NCBI GenBank assembly: GCA_020248265.1
Contig: JADCHX010000003.1
Location: 1-44,813 of the forward strand
Length of the DNA stretch: 44,813 bases
From: Rhodocyclaceae bacterium
Lineage (GTDB): Bacteria > Pseudomonadota > Gammaproteobacteria > Burkholderiales > CAIKXV01
Direction: 5' to 3'
Below the pieces are notes generated by a model. That model saw only the letters and a program-made list of their open reading frames with translations. It was not told the origin of the DNA and did not search any database. This document shows, piece by piece, positions 27,447-34,994 of this stretch (position 1 is its first letter; every line of letters starts with the position of its first letter). The position numbers were made by a program, and so were the translations under genes.

Positions 27447-28475
27447 ATGAAGGCAGATCGTTTCGCGTGGCATGCCTGGCGGGGGTGCCGCGAGCGGATT
27501 TCGAGGTTCGCGCCGGTCGCCGTGGCCATGGCGTGGCTGCCTGCCGGCGCGCTGCCCGAGGCAGTCGCCCAGCAGCCATCGTGGCCGGCGAAGCCGCTGC
27601 GCATCGTGGTGCCGTTTGCCGCCGGGGGCAGCAACGACGTGTTCGCGCGCGCGGTCGCCGAGCGCCTGCCGGCCGCACTGGGCCAGCCGGTGATCGTCGA
27701 GAACCGCGCCGGTGCCGGCAGCGCCACCGGGACGGCCTACGCTGCACGCTCGGCCCCGGACGGGCATACCCTGCTCGCGGTCTCGAGCACGCTCACCACG
27801 CTGGCCGCGGTACAGCCGAACCTGCCCTACAGCGTGCCGGGCGACTTCGCGCCGATCGGCCTGGTCGCGCGCAGCGCGCTGGGCCTGTTCGTCCACCCTT
27901 CGCTGCCGGCGAAGGACGTGCAGGGCCTGGTGCGGCTCGCGCGGGCACGGCCGGGCGAGGTCAATGCCGCGAACGCCGGCATCGGCGGCATCAACCACTT
28001 CGCATCCGAGATGTTCCAGTCGATCGCGAAGGTGAAGCTCACCCACGTGCCCTACAAGGGCAACGCCCCGGCGCTGGCCGACGTGATGGGCGGCCATGTA
28101 CAGATGATGATCAGCAGCCTGCCGCCAGCCCTGCAGCATGTGCGCAGCGGGCGGCTGCGGCTGCTCGCGGTCTCCAGCCCGGAGCGTTCGACCTTCGTGC
28201 CGGAGCTGCCGACGCTGGCCGAGGCCGGCCTGCCCGGCTACGCTGCCGAGTTGTGGTGGGGCCTTGCCGCACCGGCGCGCACGCCCGACCCCGTGGTGCG
28301 ACGCTTGTCGCAGGAACTGCAGAGGCTGCTCGCCGACCGTGACCTGCGCCAGCGCTTCCTCGACGAGGCGGCTGTGCCTTCGCCGGGCAGCCCGGAAGCG
28401 TTCGCCGACCTGATCGCACGCGACCTCGCCACCTGGCGCAAGGTCGCCGCAGAGGGTGGCATCCGGCCGGAGTGA
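27447..28475 (+). CDS. Bug family solute-binding protein (TctC-like)
   Basis: A 342-residue periplasmic protein with a longer N-terminal region and signal sequence (about 20-44). The Bug motif is WPAKPLRIVVPFAAGGSND, followed by VIVENRAGAGSATG and LTHVPYKGNAPAL. It is probably the second receptor for the preceding gene set. A GGAGGAGG run lies just upstream of ATG 27447, a strong ribosome site. It differs clearly from the first Bug protein, so the pair is not a fresh duplication. Confidence 0.87.
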   Translation: MKADRFAWHAWRGCRERISRFAPVAVAMAWLPAGALPEAVAQQPSWPAKPLRIVVPFAAGGSNDVFARAVAERLPAALGQPVIVENRAGAGSATGTAYAARSAPDGHTLLAVSSTLTTLAAVQPNLPYSVPGDFAPIGLVARSALGLFVHPSLPAKDVQGLVRLARARPGEVNAANAGIGGINHFASEMFQSIAKVKLTHVPYKGNAPALADVMGGHVQMMISSLPPALQHVRSGRLRLLAVSSPERSTFVPELPTLAEAGLPGYAAELWWGLAAPARTPDPVVRRLSQELQRLLADRDLRQRFLDEAAVPSPGSPEAFADLIARDLATWRKVAAEGGIRPE

Positions 28476-28504
28476 ACCGGCACCGTCGCATCGACGGCGG
28501 CAGC

Positions 28505-28518
28505 TATGATCGTACAAT
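28505..28518 (+). promoter_or_regulatory. Candidate -10 region of the DSD1-like gene
   Basis: TATGAT (28505-28510) and TACAAT (28513-28518) are both good -10 hexamers. The first contains the upstream in-frame ATG (28506), which favours the downstream TTG 28566 as start. A matching -35 is not clear. Confidence 0.35.
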
Positions 28519-28565
28519 CGGTGGCTGGATCGGCGTTCGCCCGTCCTTCAACGAGGCGAAATCCC

Positions 28566-29699
28566 TTGGCTGACCTGCGTTCGATCGAAACCCCCGCGCT
28601 GCTGCTCGACCGCGCACGCATGAACCGCAATGTCGGGCGCATGCAGTCGCAGGTTGACGGGCTCGGCTGCCGGTTGCGCCCCCACGTGAAGACCAGCAAG
28701 AGCTGGCCGGTGGTGCAGGCGCAGATGCAGGCCGGGGCAGCCTCGATCACCGTGTCGACGCTGAAGGAAGCCGAGCAGTTCTTCGCGCAGGGCGTGCGCG
28801 ACATCCTCTATGCGGTGGCGCTGGCACCGAACAAGATCGCCCATGCGCTCGACCTGCGGGCACGCGGCTGCGACCTGGCGGCGATCGTCGATTCGGTCGC
28901 TTCGGCCAAGGCGATCGCCGGTGCCTGCGCAGCCGCTCGCGTGCAGTTGCCGACGCTGGTCGAGGTCGACAGCGATGGCCACCGCTCCGGCGTGCGGCCT
29001 GGCGACCCGATGCTGGTCGAGATCGCACGCGTGCTTCACTCGGCCGGGTCACTGGCCGGAGTGATGACGCATGCCGGCGGGTCCTACGACCTCGACACCC
29101 CGGAGGCGCTGGGCGCGATGGCGGCGCAGGAGCGCGATGCAGTCGTGGCCTGCGCTGCGGCACTGCGTGCCGCAGGGTTGCCGTGCGAACGGGTCAGCGT
29201 CGGCTCCACGCCGACGGCGCTGTCGGCGACCGGCCTCGAGGGCGTGACCGAAGTGCGCGCCGGGGTCTACGTGTTCTTCGACCTGGTGATGGCCGGCATC
29301 GGCGTCTGCGGCCAGCAGGACATCGCGCTGTCGGTGCTGACCAGCGTGATCGGGCACCAGCCCGCGAAGGGTTGGATCATCGTCGATGCCGGCTGGATGG
29401 CGATGAGCCGCGACCGCGGTACCGCGAAGCAGAAGATCGATCACGGCTACGGCGCGGTGTGCGACGTAGCGGGTGAGCCGGTGCCCGCCTTGTGGATGGG
29501 TGCGGCGAACCAGGAGCACGGCATCGTGTCGATGCGCGACGGCAGCTGCCCGGACGACCTGGTGCAGCGTTACCCGATCGGTACGCTGCTGCGCGTGCAG
29601 CCGAACCATGCCTGCGCGACGGCAGCCCAGTACGAGGCCTATCGCGTGGTCGACGGCGGCGCGATCATCGACACCTGGCCGAGGTTCTCCGGCTGGTAG
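28566..29699 (+). CDS. DSD1-type PLP enzyme (D-threonine aldolase / D-serine dehydratase family)
   Basis: A 377-residue fold-type III PLP enzyme with an alanine-racemase-like barrel. The PLP lysine is Lys42 in RPHVKTSKS, GSTPTA contacts the phosphate region, and the C-terminal PNHACATAA carries the zinc His and Cys pair typical of this family. Members cleave D-threonine-like beta-hydroxy amino acids or dehydrate D-serine. The start is a TTG at 28566 with GAGG 9 nt upstream, which gives a family-like N-terminus (ADLRSIETPALLLD); the ATG at 28506 lies within -10-like hexamers. Confidence 0.82.
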   Translation: MADLRSIETPALLLDRARMNRNVGRMQSQVDGLGCRLRPHVKTSKSWPVVQAQMQAGAASITVSTLKEAEQFFAQGVRDILYAVALAPNKIAHALDLRARGCDLAAIVDSVASAKAIAGACAAARVQLPTLVEVDSDGHRSGVRPGDPMLVEIARVLHSAGSLAGVMTHAGGSYDLDTPEALGAMAAQERDAVVACAAALRAAGLPCERVSVGSTPTALSATGLEGVTEVRAGVYVFFDLVMAGIGVCGQQDIALSVLTSVIGHQPAKGWIIVDAGWMAMSRDRGTAKQKIDHGYGAVCDVAGEPVPALWMGAANQEHGIVSMRDGSCPDDLVQRYPIGTLLRVQPNHACATAAQYEAYRVVDGGAIIDTWPRFSGW

Positions 29700-29745
29700 G
29701 TTCACCGGCGAGTCGGCAGCGCGCGTCAGTGCGCGTCAGGCCGTA

Positions 29746-30564
29746 TCAGTGCGCGATCGGCGTGCCGCAACCGCGCAGCCGGCGGCCATCCACCTCGATC
29801 AGCACGGCCGCCGGGAACCGTTCGCCACTGATGTCGTCGACGCACGGGTCGGGCAGCACGACGATCACATGGCGGCGTCCGCCAGCCTCGGCGGTGTAGC
29901 GCGTGCTGCCATAGGCCGGGCCGGGCGCGGCGGTCAGGTCCGGCCATTCGTGCCGACCCTCGATGTCCCGGCTGCCGGCCGGCCCCGACAGCACGACGCG
30001 ATTGTCCGGCCCCACCTCCAGCAACCAGCCGGGCGCGCTGCCCTGGCCACGAAAGGTGATGCCGCGTGCCCGTGCATCCTCGACGAGCGACAGCGCACGC
30101 ACCTCGTTGCAATACACCGGCGGTGCCGGCTTGCGCTGGAGCATCGCCTGCGCGCCGCGTTGCCAGAACAGCCAGTCGGCATCCTCGAAACGCACGCCCG
30201 ATGCACTGGCCGCCTGAGGCAGTGTCCGACGCACCTCGCCGATGCGCAGTTCGACCGTCTTCAGCCCGGCCAACGCGCGCGTGCCCAGGGTCTGGCCGTC
30301 CTCGCAGCGCCAGCCCTCGGCGAGCAGGCGGGGCTGCATGCCTGCCGGCGCTGCCGTTGCCGGCCCGGCCGCCGCGGCCGGTGGCTGGACCGCCGCGGGG
30401 CCGGGGCGCAGCCAGCGGCAGCCAGACAGGGTCGCGGCAATCACCAGCAGCAGTGCAGGCAGCAGCAGGCGGTGCCGCCGCGTACGTGGCGCGGCAGCGG
30501 GGGCAGTGGCGACGGCGACGGCCGCCGCTACGGTCGCCGCCGTGTCTTCGCGGACGGTATGCAT
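29746..30564 (-). CDS. Lipoprotein with fused MliC and COG3650-like domains
   Basis: A 272-residue protein. An unusually long Ala-rich N-terminal stretch leads to a hydrophobic segment ending in lipobox LSGC (Cys49), so it is probably lipid anchored. Residues about 80-150 resemble MliC, the inhibitor of C-type lysozyme (WRCEDGQTLG, RTLPQAASASGVRFED, LFWQRGAQAML). Residues about 165-272 resemble the COG3650/HslJ-adjacent domain (GQGSAPGWLLEVGPD, CVDDISGERFPA, VDGRRLRGCG). The gene is convergent with the PLP enzyme. Role in resistance to host or predator lysozyme is inferred from the domain. Confidence 0.72.
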   Translation of the reverse strand: MHTVREDTAATVAAAVAVATAPAAAPRTRRHRLLLPALLLVIAATLSGCRWLRPGPAAVQPPAAAAGPATAAPAGMQPRLLAEGWRCEDGQTLGTRALAGLKTVELRIGEVRRTLPQAASASGVRFEDADWLFWQRGAQAMLQRKPAPPVYCNEVRALSLVEDARARGITFRGQGSAPGWLLEVGPDNRVVLSGPAGSRDIEGRHEWPDLTAAPGPAYGSTRYTAEAGGRRHVIVVLPDPCVDDISGERFPAAVLIEVDGRRLRGCGTPIAH

Positions 30565-30704
30565 GCCAGGATTGTATGCGCGGGCCTGCGCGACTGGTCT
30601 GCAGCACGGGTCTGCGGCGCCCTTGCGCACGCGCGCCGATTGTCCGACCCTTGAGGGGTTGACCCTGCCGCTGATCCGAATCCCCCTGCAAGGACCTCGC
30701 CGCG

Positions 30705-31460
30705 ATGGACACCCCGACGCCGGACCCGCGCCTGAACCTCATCGACCCCGATCCCGACGTCGCCTTCGACCGCGCGGTGGGCGAGTCGTACGTCCGCTAC
30801 GCGGGGATGCTCAACCAACGCGGCTACGTGCAGAGCTCGCTCGGCAACATGGTGATCCGCGTGCCCCATCCCAAGTACGCCGACGGCCTGTGCTACGTGA
30901 AGCCGCAGGGGCTGTCGCTGGAAGAGGCGACGATCGACGACCTGGTGATCACCGACATCCCGCATGGCGCGATCGTGCATGGCACCCGGGCCACCACCGT
31001 CGGCCACCAGATGAACCGGGAGATCCTGCGCCTGCGCCCCGACGTCAACTGCGTGATCCACCTGCACCATGACGAGACGATCGCATTCCTTGCCGCCGGC
31101 TTCGAGGAGATCCGCTCCACCTCGCTCACCTTCTCGTACCTGATGCAGAAGCCTGCCGCCTACCTGCCGGCGCACCTGAACGTCGAGGAGGACGTGGCGC
31201 CGATCAAGACCTTCATCCACGACACCAACTGCATCGTGATGCGCAGGCATGGCTTCACCGTGCTCGGGCGATCGGTGTCCGAGGCCTACCATCGCACCAA
31301 CGTCCTGGTGTCCGAGGTGAAGCGCAACATCATCGTCGAGACCCTGTGCGCCGCGCGAGGCACCCGGGGCGAGTACCTGTCGAAGGAAGACATGCAATGG
31401 ATGTTCGAGCGCGGCGATGCGGTCGTCTACCCGGAGGCGAAGCAGGCGGGCAAGGCATGA
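30705..31460 (+). CDS. Class II aldolase/adducin family protein
   Basis: A 251-residue class II aldolase-fold protein. The zinc ligands are HLHH (His119 and His121) and His182 in RRHGFTVLG; SSLGNMVIR and VKPQGL fit the substrate phosphate or carboxylate region. The family includes L-fuculose-phosphate aldolase, ribulose-phosphate epimerase and decarboxylase members, so the substrate is unknown. Its stop overlaps the start of the next Bug gene (ATGA), linking the enzyme to uptake of a small acid or sugar acid. Confidence 0.85.
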   Translation: MDTPTPDPRLNLIDPDPDVAFDRAVGESYVRYAGMLNQRGYVQSSLGNMVIRVPHPKYADGLCYVKPQGLSLEEATIDDLVITDIPHGAIVHGTRATTVGHQMNREILRLRPDVNCVIHLHHDETIAFLAAGFEEIRSTSLTFSYLMQKPAAYLPAHLNVEEDVAPIKTFIHDTNCIVMRRHGFTVLGRSVSEAYHRTNVLVSEVKRNIIVETLCAARGTRGEYLSKEDMQWMFERGDAVVYPEAKQAGKA

Positions 31461-32491
31461 GGGCGCCGGGGCGGCCGTCGCGATCGCAGGTTCGCCCGAC
31501 CGGATGCCTGCAACGGTTTGTGCCGGCCGTCGCCGCACTGTGCGTGCTGCTGGGTACGCAGGCTGCCGCGTCCATCGCGCAGGCGCAGCAGCCTGGCGCA
31601 TGGCCGTCGCGACCGGTGCGCATGCTGGTCGGCCTGCCTCCGGGTGGAACCACCGACCTGATGGCGCGGGCCACGGCGGCGCGGCTGTCCGACGGCGTCG
31701 GCCAGCCGGTGGTGGTCGACAACCGGCCCGGTGCCAGCGGTGCGATCGCGGGCGAACTGATCGCGCGCGCGACACCGGACGGCCATACGCTCGGGCTGGT
31801 CACCACCAGCACGCACTCGGTCGCACCGCTGCTGCTGTCGGTGCCACGCTTCGATCCGCGCAGGGACTTCACCCATGTGACGCTGGTCGGCACCACGCCG
31901 TACGTGCTGCTGTCCTCGGCGGCCTTCCCCGCCAAGACGATGCGCGAGGCGATCGACTACCTGCGTGCCAACAGTGGAAGGCTCAACTACGCGAGCGCCG
32001 GCGCCGGCACGCTCGGCCACCTGATCACCGAGGCCTTCCTGACCGAACTGCGGGTATCCATGACCCATGTGCCCTACAAGGGTGCGGCGCCGGTCTATCC
32101 CGAGCTGATGGCCGACCGGATCTCGCTGTTCTTCGACAACCCGGGCTCGTCGGTGCAGCTCGTGAAGGCCGGCAAGGTACGTGCGCTCGCGGTCAGCCGG
32201 CCGGTGGCGGTGCTGCCCGGCGTGCCGACCCTGATCGAGGCCGGCCTGAAGGGCTTCGACCCGGTCTTCTGGTACGGCGTGGTCGGGCCGGCAGGTATTC
32301 CGCGCCCGGTGGTCGAGCGGGTGCAGGGCGAACTGGCGAAGTCGTTCTCGAGCGACGCGGGCCGCGCCGAACTGGCCGGCTTCGGCGTCGACGCCGTGCT
32401 GTCGCGCCCGGAGGCCTTCGAGGCACAGAACCGTGCCGACATCGAGCGCTGGGGCAAGGTCGCGAAGGCGCTCGGGCTGAAGATCGACTGA
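31457..32491 (+). CDS. Bug family solute-binding protein (TctC-like)
   Basis: A 344-residue periplasmic protein. After a long N-region and signal sequence (about 20-42) come WPSRPVRMLVGLPPGGTTD, VVVDNRPGASGAIAG, PDGHTLGL and MTHVPYKGAAPVYPEL, all characteristic of Bug receptors. The ATG overlaps the aldolase stop by 4 nt, so the two are translationally coupled; receptor and enzyme probably handle the same compound. A strong hairpin follows the stop. Confidence 0.87.
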   Translation: MRAPGRPSRSQVRPTGCLQRFVPAVAALCVLLGTQAAASIAQAQQPGAWPSRPVRMLVGLPPGGTTDLMARATAARLSDGVGQPVVVDNRPGASGAIAGELIARATPDGHTLGLVTTSTHSVAPLLLSVPRFDPRRDFTHVTLVGTTPYVLLSSAAFPAKTMREAIDYLRANSGRLNYASAGAGTLGHLITEAFLTELRVSMTHVPYKGAAPVYPELMADRISLFFDNPGSSVQLVKAGKVRALAVSRPVAVLPGVPTLIEAGLKGFDPVFWYGVVGPAGIPRPVVERVQGELAKSFSSDAGRAELAGFGVDAVLSRPEAFEAQNRADIERWGKVAKALGLKID

Positions 32492-32493
32492 GT

Positions 32494-32516
32494 GCCACCG
32501 CGCGGGTCGCGGTGGC
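32494..32516. terminator. Bidirectional terminator hairpin
   Basis: GCCACCGCG (32494-32502) and CGCGGTGGC (32508-32516) form a perfect 9-bp stem with a 5-nt loop. It lies between the convergent Bug gene and the alpha/beta hydrolase gene. No T-run is present. Confidence 0.55.
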
Positions 32517-32537
32517 GTCCGGCGCCGGTTCTCGCGC

Positions 32538-33389
32538 TCAGCCTCGGGCCAGCACGCGCGCGATGAAGGCCTTCACCATCGCATGCGCGCGGTCGGTCTG
32601 CGGCCCCGGGTCGGCCACCCAGATGTGGCCGCAGCCCTCGAAGACCTCGCAGGTGCAGTCGCCGCCGGCCTTGCGGTATGACTCGGCGAACTTCACCTGG
32701 ATCTCCGGCAGCACGTTGTCGTCGTCGCCGCCCTGCATCACGAGCATGGGTGGCAGGGCGACCTTCTCGCCGCGGTCGAGGATCTCCTGCGGGTTGCCTT
32801 CGTGGATCGACCCGGGCGGGCTCCAGTAGATCGACGACCGGCGCACCATGTCCTCCACCCCGCGCCGCTCGGCGTTGAGATGGCGTGCATGCGGGTCGCT
32901 GATCGGCGAGCGCGTGGCCACGTAGCGCAGGCTGGCGTCGATCCCGGGATGGCCTTCCAGCGGCAGCGCAGCATAGCGCGCATCCGCCGGACGCATTCCG
33001 ATCAGCTGGGCGAGGTGCCCGCCGCTCGAACTGCCGAGCACGCCGACGGTGGACGGGTCGCCCTTCCACTGCTCACAGTTGGCCTTCAGCCAGCGCACGC
33101 CGTAGTGCGCGTCCTGCACCGAGGCGGGGTAGGGCGCTTCCGGCGCGAGGGTCAGGTCGATCGCCACCACCAGCAGGCCGCTGGCGGCGAGCGCCTCGTC
33201 CATCGGCACGTTGGCGAAGCGGTCCTTGTTGTTCCAGGCACCGCCGTGCAGGTCGAGCACGACCGGGAACGGGCCGATGCCCTGCGGCTGGTAGATGCGC
33301 GCCATCAGCTGGCGCTTCGGCGTCCTGCGGAACTCGACATCCCAGGTCCGTACTTCGAAGGTCGCATCCGGGTCGTAGCGCGTGGCCAT
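32538..33389 (-). CDS. Alpha/beta hydrolase, copy 1
   Basis: A 283-residue hydrolase resembling the dienelactone hydrolase/BD-FAE-like esterases. The oxyanion-hole motif is DLHGGAWNNKDR (about 47-57), the nucleophile is Ser121 in GSSSGG, and the acid and His are probably in GGDDDNVLPE and GCGHIWV. No signal sequence, so cytoplasmic. It is a tandem paralogue of the next gene upstream (33468-34319): same length and the same motif positions. Confidence 0.85.
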   Translation of the reverse strand: MATRYDPDATFEVRTWDVEFRRTPKRQLMARIYQPQGIGPFPVVLDLHGGAWNNKDRFANVPMDEALAASGLLVVAIDLTLAPEAPYPASVQDAHYGVRWLKANCEQWKGDPSTVGVLGSSSGGHLAQLIGMRPADARYAALPLEGHPGIDASLRYVATRSPISDPHARHLNAERRGVEDMVRRSSIYWSPPGSIHEGNPQEILDRGEKVALPPMLVMQGGDDDNVLPEIQVKFAESYRKAGGDCTCEVFEGCGHIWVADPGPQTDRAHAMVKAFIARVLARG

Positions 33390-33414
33390 CGTGGTCTTCT
33401 CCCTGCTCCGGCAT

Positions 33415-33452
33415 CGGCCGTGAAGGGGCGATTGTCGCCCGGTTCACGGCCG
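33415..33452 (-). terminator. Hairpin between the tandem hydrolase genes
   Basis: A 10-bp perfect outer stem (CGGCCGTGAA at 33415-33424 with TTCACGGCCG at 33443-33452), a small internal loop and a 6-bp inner stem (33426-33431 with 33435-33440) around a 3-nt loop. It follows the stop of hydrolase copy 2 and precedes copy 1 on the minus strand. It may attenuate transcription between them. Confidence 0.5.
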
Positions 33453-33467
33453 ACCGTCCGCAGCCGC

Positions 33468-34319
33468 TCAGGACGACAGCGATCGTGCGATGAAAGCCTT
33501 CACCACCGCTATCGCGCGATCGGTCTGCGGACCCGGATCGTCGACCCAGGCATGGTCGCAGCCTTCGAAGATCTCCAGGTCGCAGATACCGCCTGCATCC
33601 CGGTAGGATTGCGCGAAGCGTTCCTGCAGCCCGGGCAGCACGTTGTCGTCGGCGCCGCCCTGCATCACCAGCATCGGCGGTACCTCGACCGGCTCGCCGC
33701 GGTCGAGGATGGCCTGCGGGTTCGCCTCCGAGATCGTGTCCCACGGCTGGAAGTAGCGCAGGCTGTTGTCGATCATCTCGGTCCAGTCGCGCTGCTTCGC
33801 ATGGTCGTAGCGCGCCTGCGGGTCGCTGATCGGCGAGCGGGTCGCGACATAGCGCACGCCGCCGGCATCGAGGGCAGGGGCTTCGGCCAGCGGCAGCGCG
33901 CCGTACACCGGCTTGTGCGGCTGCATCGCGATCAGCTGCGCGATGTGGCCGCCGCTGGAGCTGCCGACGATGCCGAGCAGGGACGGATCGGCATTCCACT
34001 CGCGGGCATGGGCCTTCAGCCAGCGCACGCCCAGATGGGCATCCTGCACGTTGGCAGGGTACGGTGCCTCGGGCGCACGGGTCAGGTCGATCGACACCAG
34101 CAGCAGGCCGCTGGCGGCGAGCGCATGGGCCATGATCGGATTGTGCAGCCGGTCCTTGTTGTTCCAGGCGCCGCCGTGCAGGTGCAGCACCGGCGGGAAC
34201 GGGCCGGGTCCTTCCGGCTGGTAGATGCGCGCGAGCAGCGTGCGCGTCGGGGTCTTGCGGAACTCGATGTCCCGGCAGGCAACCGCATGGCGCGCGGCGG
34301 GATCGTACGGTGCAGCCAT
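33468..34319 (-). CDS. Alpha/beta hydrolase, copy 2
   Basis: A 283-residue paralogue of hydrolase copy 1. It shares HLHGGAWNNKDR, the nucleophile Ser121 in GSSSGGH, the block PEAPYPANVQDAHLGVRWLKA, and GGADDNVLPG and CDHAWVDDPGPQTDRA near the C-terminus. The two differ mostly in the lid region (about 150-200), which usually sets substrate choice, so divergence after duplication is likely. The ATG follows an AAGGAGG run 5 nt upstream. Confidence 0.85.
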   Translation of the reverse strand: MAAPYDPAARHAVACRDIEFRKTPTRTLLARIYQPEGPGPFPPVLHLHGGAWNNKDRLHNPIMAHALAASGLLLVSIDLTRAPEAPYPANVQDAHLGVRWLKAHAREWNADPSLLGIVGSSSGGHIAQLIAMQPHKPVYGALPLAEAPALDAGGVRYVATRSPISDPQARYDHAKQRDWTEMIDNSLRYFQPWDTISEANPQAILDRGEPVEVPPMLVMQGGADDNVLPGLQERFAQSYRDAGGICDLEIFEGCDHAWVDDPGPQTDRAIAVVKAFIARSLSS

Positions 34320-34381
34320 TGCGTCCTCCTTGCATCCGGCCCTTGCCGGCAGGGAGGCATTGTCACGCAGATTGCGCCGGG

Positions 34382-34415
34382 GGAGGCGGGGCTGAGGTTC
34401 TCAGGGCCCGCCTCC
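34382..34415 (-). terminator. Terminator hairpin after the peroxiredoxin gene
   Basis: A 9-bp stem (GGAGGCGGG at 34382-34390 and CCCGCCTCC at 34407-34415) encloses a second 5-bp stem (CTGAG at 34392-34396, CTCAG at 34400-34404) with a 3-nt loop. It lies 7 nt after the stop of the complete peroxiredoxin frame (34423). That position supports the long frame, rather than the early TGA, as the true gene. Confidence 0.55.
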
Positions 34416-34422
34416 GTCACGC

Positions 34423-34884
34423 TCAGATCGCGGCGAGCCTCGCCAGCAGGTCGGCGCTCTCCGGGACGGTACCCGGTGCGTAGACATGCGAGTGTCGGAT
34501 CACGCCGGTTGCGTCGACGATGAACACCGAACGCGCATCCATCCCGCGTTCATCGTTGAACACGCCATAGGCGCGGCCGACGCTGCCATGCGGCCAGAAG
34601 TCCGAAAGCAGCGGAAACGGCAGGCCACCGAGCGATTCCATCCACGCCTTCAGGCTGGGGACGGGGTCGGCACTGATCTGCAGGATTTCTGCGTCGAGTG
34701 CCTGGAATTGTGCGTAGTTCTCACGGAACCCGCTCACTTGATTCTTTCACCCACCGGTAAATGCGAAGGGCAGGAAGGTCACCACGGCGCGCCGGCCGCG
34801 GAAGCTGGCGAGCGTGAGCGTGGCACCGGTGTGCGATGCGAGCGAGAAATCCGGCGCGGCTGTGCCGGGTTGAAGAGCGGCCAT
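34423..34884 (-). CDS. AhpE-like peroxiredoxin with in-frame TGA (probable selenoprotein)
   Basis: A 153-residue thioredoxin-fold peroxidase if the TGA at 34749-34747 is read as selenocysteine (residue 46). The site reads PxxxTxx-TGA, with Pro39 and Thr43 in place, so the TGA replaces the peroxidatic cysteine. Downstream in the same frame come FPLLSDFWPHGSVGRAYGVFN, nearly the AhpE consensus, and Arg118, the active-site arginine. No cysteine codon occurs in the gene. A hairpin follows the TGA (34709-34737). ATG 34884 has AAGGAG 8 nt upstream. Reading TGA as stop gives a 45-residue useless fragment; the alternative is a pseudogene by one substitution, which the intact remainder argues against. 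Expression would need selA, selB, selC and selD elsewhere in the genome. Confidence 0.8.
34709..34737 (-). promoter_or_regulatory. SECIS-like hairpin after the in-frame TGA
   Basis: On the minus strand the transcript after TGA has 9 nt, then a stem-loop. Apical stem GGUUC/GAACU (5 bp with one G-U), a bulged A, GCG/CGC (3 bp), an A-A mismatch and GU/CA (2 bp) make 10 bp. The loop is CGUGA, with G as its second base, and begins 22 nt after the UGA. This fits the known bacterial SECIS rules (loop 3-14 nt, G in the first two loop positions, 16-37 nt from UGA). It would recruit SelB. Confidence 0.65.
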
Positions 34885-34994
34885 GGACGATGCTCCTTGG
34901 GCGGGTCGCGGTGCGGGAAATTGCACCGTGCCGCCATCGTAGCGCAGTCCGCGTTCGTCGGGCGCAGGCCGCCGCCCACCGACCCCCGCGCGGG

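Noticed and set aside
24945-28517. A 1190-codon open frame on the minus strand
   Set aside because: It lies opposite the CoA-transferase and two Bug genes, each with clear motifs and ribosome sites. The antisense translation has no family-like features.
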